Shown here: positions 37,018-45,732 of the stretch, piece by piece
Layout: each line of letters begins with the position of its first letter
Numbering within the stretch: the first letter of the stretch is position 1
Assembly (NCBI GenBank): GCA_004322135.1
Contig: SCSG01000039.1
Coordinates: 1 to 45,745, forward strand
DNA length: 45,745 bases
Source of the DNA: Burkholderiaceae bacterium
GTDB lineage: Bacteria; Pseudomonadota; Gammaproteobacteria; Burkholderiales; Burkholderiaceae_B
Direction: 5' to 3'
Program-made: the position numbers and the translations under genes
Notes under the pieces: generated by a model
Databases searched by the model: none
What the model saw: the letters and a program-made list of their open reading frames with translations, nothing else
What the model was told of the DNA's origin: nothing

Positions 37018-37770
37018 ATGCAAAACGTAGTTGAAAAGCTTGATGCGGGGTCGGTATCGGCCAAGGATTTTCACCAGCAGGATCCTGAGTTTCAAGAACT
37101 GATGCTCAACATTATCAGCATCCACGTTGCAAGCGAGCTGTACGGTGCGGACTGCTTCGAGAAAAGCATCCTGCGAGCGCCGAAGCCGGAGTTCAAAATG
37201 CGTATGGCCAAAACGGTCATGGAGGAATATGGCCACCATCTACGTTTTCGTATGTTGATGGACGAGCTCGGTCTGGATTGGGAAGAGTATGCGTACCGCA
37301 AGGGGCACCTAACCACGTTTAATACCCCCATCGATTCGTGGGCGGACCAGGTAGTTTTTTTGGCGTTGGTTGATCGGGCTGCGGCGCACCAGTTTCGGCA
37401 GTTTGTGCATTCGCCTTATGGGCCTTTTCAGAAAGCATGCCAGGAAACGCTCAAAGAAGAATACGGCCACGTAGGCTTGGGCATGGACGGCGTCAAGCAT
37501 CTTCTGCAAAGCGAAGAGGGTCGCGCTCAAGTGCAGTCAGCTGTTCGTAAATGGCTGCCTGTGGGGTTGCAATCGTTTGGCGGAGATGCCTCAAAACGCA
37601 ACGTGTCGTATCGGCGTTGGGGCATCAAGCAGGACACCAACGAAAACATGCGGGCGGCATATTACGAACAGGTGCGAAGCATCATCACCCAGGATTGGGG
37701 CGTCGAACTGCCTGAGGATATGAGCGAAGTCTGGTCCTCCGATGGAGACGATATTGAGCGTGCATATTGA
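37018..37770 (+). CDS. PaaA/PaaC-like di-iron oxygenase subunit, copy 2
   Basis: A 250-residue ferritin-like protein, about 80% identical to the copy at 29079-29831. The probable iron ligands are all kept: Glu40, Glu70/His73 in MEEYGHH, Asp119 and Glu148/His151 in KEEYGHV. Differences cluster at the N-terminus, residues 161-200 and the C-terminus. It follows the aldehyde dehydrogenase by 42 bp. No second reductase is encoded, so it probably shares the one at 29858. It could be a redundant copy or could have a shifted substrate range. Confidence 0.85.
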   Translation: MQNVVEKLDAGSVSAKDFHQQDPEFQELMLNIISIHVASELYGADCFEKSILRAPKPEFKMRMAKTVMEEYGHHLRFRMLMDELGLDWEEYAYRKGHLTTFNTPIDSWADQVVFLALVDRAAAHQFRQFVHSPYGPFQKACQETLKEEYGHVGLGMDGVKHLLQSEEGRAQVQSAVRKWLPVGLQSFGGDASKRNVSYRRWGIKQDTNENMRAAYYEQVRSIITQDWGVELPEDMSEVWSSDGDDIERAY

Positions 37771-37914
37771 TCGTGGTCTCGACGGCATAGCACGGTAGCG
37801 TAGCTACCACGTCTCTGATGTTAGCAGTCTCGTGGCCGGATCGGCTCGCATTGGACCTGCTTGTTCAATCTCGACTAAAGAAGAACCAAGTCGAATTTAT
37901 ATGGGAGCTAAACC

Positions 37915-38679
37915 GTGAAGTTGAAAGGACAATCCGTCATAGTCAGTGGAGGAGCCTCGGGGCTGGGTGCAGAAACAGTGCGCTACCTTATTGATGCGGG
38001 GGCGCATGTAGCTATCTTGGACGTGAACGAACAAGCGGCACAGCAGCTGGCACTTGAAACCGGCGGCGTTGCGCTGGCTTGCGACATCACAGACACTCAA
38101 AGTGTTGAAGTAGCTCTTGACGCTGCAGCGGATATAAATGGGCCTGCCCGAGTGCTTATAAATTGTGCTGGCGTCGCCGGTGCAATGCGGCTTGTTTCGA
38201 AAGACGGTGATCTTGTACCTCTTGAGCACTTCAGTCGCATCGTCAATATTAATCTCATCGGCACATTCAATATTATTCGGCTGTTCGCCGCGCGTGTACT
38301 AAAGCTGGAACCCTTGAGCGATGACGAGCGCGGCGTAATAGTCTGCACCGCATCCGTTGCTGCCTATGATGGCCAGGTAGGTCAAGAGGCATACGCTGCA
38401 TCCAAAGGAGGGGTTGTTTCTCTTACGCTGCCACTTGCGCGTGATCTGGCGCAATTCGGCGTGCGGGTTATGACGATCGCGCCAGGGTTTTTTAAAACCC
38501 CCCTTGTCAATGTGCTTCCACCGAAGGCGCAAGAGACGTTGGCTGCCAGCATTCCTTTTCCCAGGCGGCTTGGCGACCCAGGAGAATTCGCGGCATTAGC
38601 CTTGCATATTGTTAATAATCTTTCTCTCAACGGTGAGACTATCCGATTGGATGGGGCGCTGCGCTTGCCTCCCCGATAA
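37915..38679 (+). CDS. SDR, 3-hydroxyacyl-CoA dehydrogenase type II-like
   Basis: A 254-residue short-chain dehydrogenase. VIVSGGASGLGAETVRYL is the cofactor motif, with Asp in LDVNEQ favouring NAD. CDITDTQSVE, LINCAGVAGA and the catalytic YAASKGG (Tyr-x-x-x-Lys) follow. The sequence around TIAPGFFKTPL resembles the HSD10/type II 3-hydroxyacyl-CoA dehydrogenases, which would fit oxidation of the MaoC product before thiolysis. A GTG start is used after GGGAGC. It is followed after 20 bp by the acyl-CoA dehydrogenase. Confidence 0.9.
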   Translation: MKLKGQSVIVSGGASGLGAETVRYLIDAGAHVAILDVNEQAAQQLALETGGVALACDITDTQSVEVALDAAADINGPARVLINCAGVAGAMRLVSKDGDLVPLEHFSRIVNINLIGTFNIIRLFAARVLKLEPLSDDERGVIVCTASVAAYDGQVGQEAYAASKGGVVSLTLPLARDLAQFGVRVMTIAPGFFKTPLVNVLPPKAQETLAASIPFPRRLGDPGEFAALALHIVNNLSLNGETIRLDGALRLPPR

Positions 38680-38699
38680 TTATTAAAGGCAGATCGCCA

Positions 38700-40586
38700 A
38701 TGCTTACTTATAAACCTCCGATCCAAGATCTTCGTTTTGTTTTGTTTGATATGTTGAACACTGAGTCACGACTCGCGGGCTTGCCTGGATTCGAAGAGGT
38801 GGATGAAGCGCTGATCATGGAGATTGCCGACCAGGCTGGGCGTTTCGCCACAGAGATACTCTTTCCTCTTAACGCCGTGGGTGACCACCGCGGTTGTGGT
38901 TATCAGGGCGGTCAGGTCCGCACGCCGCCCGGCTTCGCCGATGCCTATCAGCGGTTTGTGGATGGAGGCTGGCCCTCACTGGCCTGTGATGTCGCATACG
39001 GCGGCCAAGGTCTGCCCGGTACTCTTCATACCGTTCTTTATGAAATGCTTGGCGCTTGTAATCATGCGTGGGCCATGTATCCGGTTCTTCTACGCGGCGC
39101 GTATGAGTGTTTGACCGTGTACGCCAGCGAGCCTCTCAAGCAGCAGTATTTGCCTAACCTCGTCAATGGTAAATGGCTGGCCACCATGTGCCTTACGGAG
39201 CCGCATGCAGGAAGCGACCTGAGCCTATTGCGCACCCGTGCAACGCCCCAGGCAGACGGAACAGTGCGTGTCGTGGGCAGCAAAATCTTCATTTCGGGCG
39301 GGGAACAGGATCTAAGTGAGAACATCATTCACCTCGTGCTGGCACGCCTGCCAAACGCGCCAGCCGGCAGCAAAGGACTTTCGCTATTTCTAGTGCCGAA
39401 ATTTATACCGGGGCGCGACGCACCGGACACTCGAAACACGATCACGTGCACTGGTATCGAGCAAAAGATGGGAATCCACGGCAGCGCGACATGCCGTATG
39501 GAATTCGAAGAAGCGACCGGCTGGCTGATTGGCGAGCCGCATCGCGGGTTGGCGGCCATGTTTGTCATGATGAACGCCACCCGGCTGGCTGTTGGAATTC
39601 AAGGTGTAGCCACTGCTGATGTTGCTTGGCAAAGTTCGTTGTCATACGCACAAAGTCGCTTGCAAATGCGAGCCGCAACTCGCCAGACATTGGCGTCTAC
39701 TCTGGATCGCCCCGCAGACCCCATTATCCTTCACCCGCCTGTCCAGCGTCTTCTTATGATCCAGCGCGCCTATGTAGAAGGTTTCAGGATGCTTGCTTAC
39801 CATATTGCGGTCATGTTGGACGAGGCTGGCGGCGATCCTGATATGCAGCAGCGGCAACAAAAACAAGGACAGCTGTCTTTGCTGACCCCCATCCTTAAGT
39901 CCATGGCGGCAGATCAGGCCTTCGATGGCGCGAGCAAGGCATTACAGATTTTTGGTGGCCACGGCTTTATTACCGAGATGGGTATAGAGCAATACCTGCG
40001 CGATACGCGTATCGCCATGATCTATGAAGGCACAAATGAGATACAAGCAATCGATTTGGTAGTGCGCAAAGTCGTCGCCGATAAAGGTCACCAGTTGGAG
40101 CTTCTGCTGAGTGAGCTCCAGCAGCTTGCACACGGCAAGGATGAAGGTTTTATGCAAGCTGAGTGCCGCTCTTTGGACGAGCTCGCGGACGCCATCAGAA
40201 AACGAGTGCATCGAATTATCGATGGTGCCAGCAGTGACCCAAATTTACCGCATCAGGTCGCGCCAGACGTGCTCCGACTTATCGGTCATGGCGTGCTAGC
40301 AGGGTTGTGGTTAAGAGCCGCCCGCGCAGCTCGAATGCGGATTGACCAAGACTCGGGCTTTTATCAAGAAAAAATCGATACAGCGCGCTATTACTACCGT
40401 TATGTGCTGCCTGAAACGTCAAATCTGCTTCTGATTATCGATCATGCGCTCGAGGACGTTCATCAACGGTCAAGTCACCACGGATTAGCCGGTGTCTTCC
40501 AATTCCATCCCCGTGATGAAACGCAAGGACGCGGGAATTGTGGTCGACGCATTTTGTCCGCGACACCTGTAAAAGCAGCGCACTGA
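38700..40586 (+). CDS. Acyl-CoA dehydrogenase, DmdC-like, island copy
   Basis: A 628-residue FAD-dependent acyl-CoA dehydrogenase, clearly paralogous to the one at 10300-12117 (for example MCLTEPHAGSDLSLL, KIFISGGEQDLSEN, GHGFITEMGIEQYLRDTRIA and MIYEGTNEIQAIDL with the catalytic Glu). The last roughly 30 residues (after LLLIIDHALED) do not resemble the paralogue and make it longer, perhaps because of a late frameshift. It should introduce the double bond ahead of the MaoC hydratase. The start ATG 38700 opens LTYKPPIQDLRFVLFDML. Confidence 0.92.
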   Translation: MLTYKPPIQDLRFVLFDMLNTESRLAGLPGFEEVDEALIMEIADQAGRFATEILFPLNAVGDHRGCGYQGGQVRTPPGFADAYQRFVDGGWPSLACDVAYGGQGLPGTLHTVLYEMLGACNHAWAMYPVLLRGAYECLTVYASEPLKQQYLPNLVNGKWLATMCLTEPHAGSDLSLLRTRATPQADGTVRVVGSKIFISGGEQDLSENIIHLVLARLPNAPAGSKGLSLFLVPKFIPGRDAPDTRNTITCTGIEQKMGIHGSATCRMEFEEATGWLIGEPHRGLAAMFVMMNATRLAVGIQGVATADVAWQSSLSYAQSRLQMRAATRQTLASTLDRPADPIILHPPVQRLLMIQRAYVEGFRMLAYHIAVMLDEAGGDPDMQQRQQKQGQLSLLTPILKSMAADQAFDGASKALQIFGGHGFITEMGIEQYLRDTRIAMIYEGTNEIQAIDLVVRKVVADKGHQLELLLSELQQLAHGKDEGFMQAECRSLDELADAIRKRVHRIIDGASSDPNLPHQVAPDVLRLIGHGVLAGLWLRAARAARMRIDQDSGFYQEKIDTARYYYRYVLPETSNLLLIIDHALEDVHQRSSHHGLAGVFQFHPRDETQGRGNCGRRILSATPVKAAH

Positions 40587-40633
40587 AACGGTAGTGTGGT
40601 TAATAACAAGTATTCAATCCTGGAGACAATCGT

Positions 40634-41788
40634 ATGAGCAATCGACCTCATCTAAGAGCCCTCACAGTTAAATTCGCCATCTTGCTGTCTGTGGGGTTCG
40701 CGTCGTCGGTCGCCTTGGCGCAAGACACCGTAAACATCGGTATTTCAATAAGTGCTACGGGGCCTGCAGCGTCCTTGGGCGTACCCGAGCGCAATACATT
40801 CGAATTACTTCCGAACACATTGGGAGGTCTGCCGGTTAACTACATAATTCTCGATGATGCCACAGATCCGAGCGTCGCCACGAAGAATGCTCGAAAGCTA
40901 ATCAGCAGCGACCATGTGGACGCCATCATCGGGTCGAGCACCACCCCGACATCATTAGCCGTTGCACAGGTCGCCAAGGAAGAGAACGTGGTGCAACTTG
41001 GGTTGGCTCCCTTCGATACTGCAGCAAATAAATGGGTTTTTTCTGTGCCGCAAAGTTATGGCGTGATGTACAGGGCCCTTTTTGAAGAGATGAAGAAGCG
41101 CCGGGTAGAAACCATCGCGTATATCGGGTTTAGCGATGCCCAGGGAGAGGCTGGACACCGCGAAGTCAGCGCACTGACCAAAGAATTCAATATATCTCTC
41201 GTCGCTAAAGAGCGCTATGGCCGACAGGACCAATCAGTGACAGCGCAAGCTGTGCGAATAAGTCAGGCAAAGCCCGATGCTGTTGTATTCGGAGCAAGCG
41301 GAACAGGCGCGGCCCTTCCCATGCACGCCTTGCGCAAGCTTGGATATAAGGGTGTTTTTTATCAGAATCATGGTGTAGCGAACAACGATTTTCTGAGAGT
41401 CGCGGGGCCCTCTGGAGAAGGGATGATCTGCCCTACGGGGTTCGTCCTGGTCGCAGACCAGCTTGATGATGACAACCCATCCAAGAAGGTGGCACTCGGC
41501 TACATCAAACTGTATGAAAGTCGCTATGGTGCTGAGACGCTTAATCCATTTGGCGCGTACGCCTACGATGCTTATTTACTGCTTGATCACGTTATTTCCA
41601 AGGCGCGTGAACAGGCGAAGCCAGGCACACAAGATTTTCGCAACTCGATAAGAGATCACCTCGAGCAAGTCAAGGATCTTCCACTGACCCATGGATCCAG
41701 CACTATGACGTCTGCCAATCATGCAAGTCTAGGTCGCGACGCAGTTGTCCTAATCGAAATCAACCAAGGGAAATGGAAGCTTCTTTAA
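40634..41788 (+). CDS. ABC-type periplasmic binding protein (branched-chain amino acid type), 2
   Basis: A 384-residue type I binding protein with a signal peptide (hydrophobic FAILLSVGFASSVALA, cleavage before QDTVNIG). The mature part shows IGISISATGPAASLGVPERN and VDAIIGSSTTPTSLAVAQVA, typical of LivJ-like receptors. It differs clearly from the protein at 33598-34803, so it may recognise another pathway substrate. Again no permease or ATPase genes accompany it. The feruloyl-CoA synthase-like gene begins 15 bp later. Confidence 0.9.
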   Translation: MSNRPHLRALTVKFAILLSVGFASSVALAQDTVNIGISISATGPAASLGVPERNTFELLPNTLGGLPVNYIILDDATDPSVATKNARKLISSDHVDAIIGSSTTPTSLAVAQVAKEENVVQLGLAPFDTAANKWVFSVPQSYGVMYRALFEEMKKRRVETIAYIGFSDAQGEAGHREVSALTKEFNISLVAKERYGRQDQSVTAQAVRISQAKPDAVVFGASGTGAALPMHALRKLGYKGVFYQNHGVANNDFLRVAGPSGEGMICPTGFVLVADQLDDDNPSKKVALGYIKLYESRYGAETLNPFGAYAYDAYLLLDHVISKAREQAKPGTQDFRNSIRDHLEQVKDLPLTHGSSTMTSANHASLGRDAVVLIEINQGKWKLL

Positions 41789-41803
41789 TAGAAGGAGAAA
41801 GAG

Positions 41804-43636
41804 ATGCAGGTTATAAACGCAATGCCTAGATTGGCTGAACGGATTGTCAGTCAAACTATCCTGGATGACGGTACCATTGTCTTGGCCAACAACCAACCAT
41901 TGGGAGAAGTGGCCACACGCATTGGTGATTGGCTGGAACATTGGGCTCGGCATACACCCGACGCCATTTTTCTCTCCGAGAAAGACCGCAACGGCCGCTG
42001 GGTGAGCCTGTCATACAAAGAGACACGGGAAAAGGTGGGGAGGCTGGCTCAAGGTCTACTGGATATTGGAATCGGCGTACACGAACCCGTCGTTGCGCTC
42101 TCTTCGGCAAACATTGAACAAGCTCTCCTAATGCTGGCGACTCTGCATATTGGACGGCCCTTTACCACCGTGTCGACGGCCTATTCTTGGCCAACGAAGG
42201 ACTACGCCAAAATATCGGAGGTTCTGCAGAAACTTCGCCCTTCCCTAATCTATGCGTCCGATGGCGATATGTTTGTGGGTGCCATTTCGGCAGCGAGTCT
42301 GAGCTGTCCTGTTCTGCTTAGCGAAAACGCCGGCGCTGCGCCTGGAAGCTTAACTGTTGCCGAATTGGGGAACACACAAGAAACTGGTGCGGTGGCTTCC
42401 GCTTTTGACGCGATCACACCTGAGACCGCTGCGAAACACTTGCTCACGTCGGGCTCTACGGGTTTGCCGAAAATTGTTATCAATACTCACGGGATGCTCT
42501 GTGCCAACCAAAAACAGATTCAGCTGGCTTGGCCTTTCCTATTGGATAAAAAGCCAACGCTATTGTCATGGCTGCCATGGAGTCACACGTTCGGTACAAA
42601 CTTCAATTTCAATATGATGTTGGCTAATGGTGGGACCTATTATTTTGATGGGGGAAGACCGACGCCTGAGCTGATTAGGGTAACCATCCAAAATATGAGC
42701 GAGGTTCAGCCCACGTTATTTTTCGATGTGCCCCGCGCATATGATTTTATGCTCGACATACTGGAACAAGATGTCCCTTTGGCTCAGAAGGCGTTCGAGA
42801 ATGTACAAGTCGGATTCTATGCAGGTGCGGCATTGCCGGCAAATACTTGGGGCCGATTCAACCGCCTGATCGAGGAAGCGCATAGCCGTCGCATTATGCT
42901 GTCTTCGTCTATCGGTTCCACAGAAACCGGGCCTGTCGCGACATTTATTCATTGGTTAAACGACAGCCCTCGGTGTGTCGGTCTGCCGGTGGCAGGAACG
43001 ACTTTAAAACTGATACCCAATAATAATAAGTTCGAGCTTCGTGTAAAAGGGCCTCAAATATTTCCAGGCTATGTTGGTGAGCCTGGGCTGACTGCTGACG
43101 CTTTCGACGAAGAGAACTTCTATAAAATCGGCGACGCGTGCAAATTGGTAGACATTGAACACCCTGAAAAAGGGATCGCGTTTGATGGCAGGATCGCGGA
43201 AGATTTCAAATTGACGACCGGTACTTGGGTCTCAGTCGGCACGTTACGTATACAAGCACTGTCGGCGCTAAGCCCATACGGTCGAGATGTCATCGTCACT
43301 GGGCATGGAAAGGACGAAATCGGATTGTTGATCTTTCCTGCAGAGGCTGCGTTGCAAATGCCTGCATTAAAGCTACGGTCTTTTATCACAGAGGGCTTGC
43401 AGAAGATGCGTGATTCTAATGGCGCCAGTTCGTCGAAAAGTCCCATGCGGGCGTTAGTGCTGAACGGTCAGCCTTCCCTTGAACGAGGAGAGATAACGGA
43501 CAAAGGCTACATCAACCAGCGAATGGCGTTGGGTATACATGAAAACGAAGTGCGACAGCTTTATGAGGCGACGCAGTCTGGAGCGAACATCGTTGTACTT
43601 CAGAGTGAGCTTAGTATAGGCTCTCAGAACTCATGA
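41804..43636 (+). CDS. Feruloyl-CoA synthase-like acyl-CoA ligase
   Basis: A 610-residue AMP-forming ligase. HLLTSGSTGLPKIVINTHGM is the ATP-binding motif, followed by LLSWLPWSHTFGTNFNFNMM, GGTYYFDGGRPTPELI, SSSIGSTETGPV and YKIGDACKLVDIEHPEKGI. These segments and the length fit feruloyl-CoA synthases rather than benzoate-CoA ligases. It would activate a hydroxycinnamate-like or other aryl acid. A partner hydratase/aldolase (Ech) for ferulate is not present nearby, so ferulate need not be the substrate. The stop overlaps the start of a broken thiolase (ATGA). Confidence 0.87.
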   Translation: MQVINAMPRLAERIVSQTILDDGTIVLANNQPLGEVATRIGDWLEHWARHTPDAIFLSEKDRNGRWVSLSYKETREKVGRLAQGLLDIGIGVHEPVVALSSANIEQALLMLATLHIGRPFTTVSTAYSWPTKDYAKISEVLQKLRPSLIYASDGDMFVGAISAASLSCPVLLSENAGAAPGSLTVAELGNTQETGAVASAFDAITPETAAKHLLTSGSTGLPKIVINTHGMLCANQKQIQLAWPFLLDKKPTLLSWLPWSHTFGTNFNFNMMLANGGTYYFDGGRPTPELIRVTIQNMSEVQPTLFFDVPRAYDFMLDILEQDVPLAQKAFENVQVGFYAGAALPANTWGRFNRLIEEAHSRRIMLSSSIGSTETGPVATFIHWLNDSPRCVGLPVAGTTLKLIPNNNKFELRVKGPQIFPGYVGEPGLTADAFDEENFYKIGDACKLVDIEHPEKGIAFDGRIAEDFKLTTGTWVSVGTLRIQALSALSPYGRDVIVTGHGKDEIGLLIFPAEAALQMPALKLRSFITEGLQKMRDSNGASSSKSPMRALVLNGQPSLERGEITDKGYINQRMALGIHENEVRQLYEATQSGANIVVLQSELSIGSQNS

Positions 43637-44095
43637 CACACGTCTCCATTCCGTACGGGGCATATTGGTCGACACCGTTCACGCGCTGGCAAGGTAGTTT
43701 CTCTCATTTGCACAGTCTGCGATTTGCTGCACACGTAGCCAAGAATGAGCTTCAGCTTCGCGATATTGATGTCGGCTGCTCCCGCTCCTGCAGCACGCAA
43801 AGCGTTGCAAGCGGCAAACCTACAAGCGAGCGATCTCGCAGCTGTCAAAACGCACAACCCGTTTATCGTCAACGATCTGGTTTTGGCAAGAGAGCTAGGA
43901 CTGGATCCTCTCGCTATGAATCGTTTCGGTTGTTCGCTCGTATGGGGCCATCCGCAGGCGCCGATGGGGCTTCGGTCAATAATTGAACTTATTGAGCAGC
44001 TCGTTTTGAGTGGTGGCGGTTATGGCCTGTTCGTAGGGTGCGCCGCAGGCGATTCGGCCATGGCAATTATCATTAAAGTAGATGACTGCCATTGA
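43633..44095 (+). pseudogene. Internally deleted thiolase gene
   Basis: The 5' part reads IPYGAYWSTPFTRWQGSFSH and LRFAAHVAKNEL, the N-terminus of a thiolase-family protein. Beyond about 43750-43765 the matching frame shifts by +1 and continues PAPAARKALQAANLQASDLA, then HNPFIVNDLVLARELGLD, FGCSLVWGHPQAPMG and the tail GYGLFVGCAAGDSAMAI, the C-terminal third. A normal enzyme has over 400 residues, so roughly 250 internal codons including the nucleophilic cysteine are lost. It was translationally coupled to the CoA ligase upstream. Confidence 0.85.
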
Positions 44096-44191
44096 GTCCG
44101 TATAACAACGCTGCGTTGCGTGGGGTTTGAAAGTATACGCGTAGATGTCTTTAAGGTAAGATGAAAGCATTAAAAAATCCGTTTAAAAATC

Positions 44192-44869
44192 GTGAATCTC
44201 CCACTTACAACCCTTTCCAAGTCAGTACGCAGACGTGAAGAAATTATTCAGTGCGCAACCGAGCTCTTTGATAAACAAGGCTTCTTCAACACGTCTCTAG
44301 ATGATGTTGCACAAGCGGTCGGCCTCAAGCGTGAAGCGCTTTATTATTATTTTAAGAACCGCACTGAGCTTCTGCTCGCCATTATCGAACCGCAAGCTAT
44401 TGACCTGATCGCAGGGCTTGAAAGCATCGTAAACAGCGACCTGCCGGCTGAAGAAAAGCTGCGGCGCGCGATGGAAAATCACCTCGAGCGTTTCGACCGC
44501 CATTGTCTTGAAATGACCATCACTCTGCGGGACGGCATCATGGGCACCAGTGATCCGGTCAAAGCATCCATGACTCGAGTGTGGAAAACCTATGAAAAGC
44601 TCTGGACCTCATTAATTGAAAAAGGCCAGGCCTTCGGCCAATTCGACAATACGGGGGACCCAAAAATGGTTGCCTTCGGCATTCTGGGTATGTGCAACTG
44701 GCTTGCGCGGTGGTATAAGCCTGACAAAGCGGTATCCATAGAGCAGCTCATAGACACTTATTTCAAGCTCGTCAGCCAGGGCCTAAGCACACCGTCTGTT
44801 GCGCCATCCGACGTCGCAACCAAGTCGCAAGCTGTCAGCGCTTCAAAGAAGAAGACAAGACGTCGTTAA
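44192..44869 (+). CDS. TetR-family transcriptional regulator
   Basis: A 225-residue TetR/AcrR regulator. The N-terminal helix-turn-helix is clear: RREEIIQCATELFDKQGFFN, then TSLDDVAQAVGLKREALYYY and FKNRTELL. The C-terminal ligand domain is followed by a basic tail (SKKKTRRR). A GTG start at 44192 is used; no strong ribosome-binding site is seen, so the start is uncertain. It closes the catabolic island. The paired TTTAC-N6-GTAAA elements at 26811-26842 and 35170-35201 are the best candidates for its operators; the ligand may be an acyl-CoA or aryl-CoA intermediate (inference). Confidence 0.92.
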   Translation: MNLPLTTLSKSVRRREEIIQCATELFDKQGFFNTSLDDVAQAVGLKREALYYYFKNRTELLLAIIEPQAIDLIAGLESIVNSDLPAEEKLRRAMENHLERFDRHCLEMTITLRDGIMGTSDPVKASMTRVWKTYEKLWTSLIEKGQAFGQFDNTGDPKMVAFGILGMCNWLARWYKPDKAVSIEQLIDTYFKLVSQGLSTPSVAPSDVATKSQAVSASKKKTRRR

Positions 44870-45117
44870 GGTCTTGCCGCTGTGCTTCGCCGTGAAGGTT
44901 AGGATTCAGGCTCTCACAATTAGTGAAAAAGGTCTTAAGAATCGGCTGGGCGCTTTTCATTAATTAATTAATTATGAGAACCGGCAAGTGTTGGTCGGAT
45001 TTCGGAAAAGTTGGCCAAGTTTTGCGAGAAAACACGAGACTGTCGAATTGTCGATTACGGGGGATAGATGCACGTTGCCTGCACTATTCCTGCAATTAGT
45101 CACGATGACGTGATTGG
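44870..45117. other. Gene-free, AT-rich stretch at island end
   Basis: No gene is visible. It contains a TTAATTAATTAATTA run (about 44960-44974). It separates the TetR gene from the convergent GNAT gene. No clear terminator or attachment repeat was seen. Confidence 0.4.
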
Positions 45118-45732
45118 CTACAGAAGGTCTTTCGCTTTCAGGCCCGCCTTGAATGTTTCGAGTGTCATAACGAGCGTGAGTGGCTTGTCGGCCAGCTCCA
45201 CGGCGCCGAAGCTGGCGTACCATGTGGCCGCCCTTTCGTTCTTTGCGTCGATGATGAGCACGACGCCCCCCACTTCGGCTGCGGCCCGCAGGCAGCGCCG
45301 CGCCGCCATCGCCAGGAACTGGCCGCCGAGGCCATCGCCCGACAGCCGCTTGTCCGTCGCGATGCGCACGAGCCTGAAGCCGGGCACGTCGTGACGCGCC
45401 AGGCCCTTGCGCATTAGCTTGGGCGTATCTGCGTAGGCGAGCGCTCCGGGTGCCAGGCTGTAGAAGCCAAGAACTGTCTTGCCGTCCGCGTCGTCAACGG
45501 CGACAAAGGTCTTCGCGCCGCCGGCCTTGTGGCTCTGGTGCGCGTACTTGTGCAGAAATCCGTTCATGGCGGCATCACCGCAGTCGAATGACATGCGGTC
45601 GTGGTTCTTGGAGATCGGTTCCTCGGTAAGCGTACGCTCAGCACCGTCTTGCGCTACAGCTGAATTTCCCTCAGGCGGTGGTTGACCTCGTTTAGATCGA
45701 ATGCGCTTGGGTCGAATTGACCGCCGCACCAC
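45118..45732 (-). CDS. GNAT acetyltransferase, TacT toxin-like
   Basis: The conserved part (from about residue 35) reads LTEEPISKNHDRMSFDCGDA, then MNGFLHKYAHQS and VLGFYSLAP. The acetyl-CoA-binding segment follows (RLVRIATDKRLSGDGLGGQF), and later FGAVELADKPLTLVM. This matches GNAT toxins of the TacT/AtaT type, which acetylate charged tRNAs. No ATG occurs before the FDCGD motif; the frame is open to GTG 45732, inside another frame of the upstream gene, so the true start is unclear. The usual DUF1778 antitoxin gene directly upstream is not seen. Confidence 0.72.
   Translation of the reverse strand: MVRRSIRPKRIRSKRGQPPPEGNSAVAQDGAERTLTEEPISKNHDRMSFDCGDAAMNGFLHKYAHQSHKAGGAKTFVAVDDADGKTVLGFYSLAPGALAYADTPKLMRKGLARHDVPGFRLVRIATDKRLSGDGLGGQFLAMAARRCLRAAAEVGGVVLIIDAKNERAATWYASFGAVELADKPLTLVMTLETFKAGLKAKDLL

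Noticed and set aside
37794-37808. Short inverted repeat GGTAGC-GTA-GCTACC as terminator
   Set aside because: Only 6 bp of stem and no T-run follows.
41804-43636. Calling the ligase a ferulate degradation gene (fcs) outright
   Set aside because: No hydroxycinnamoyl-CoA hydratase-lyase or vanillin dehydrogenase partner is recognisable beside it, so substrate assignment would be a guess.
44161-44191. ATG at 44161 as start of the TetR gene
   Set aside because: It is in a different frame and ends in a stop after about 25 codons.
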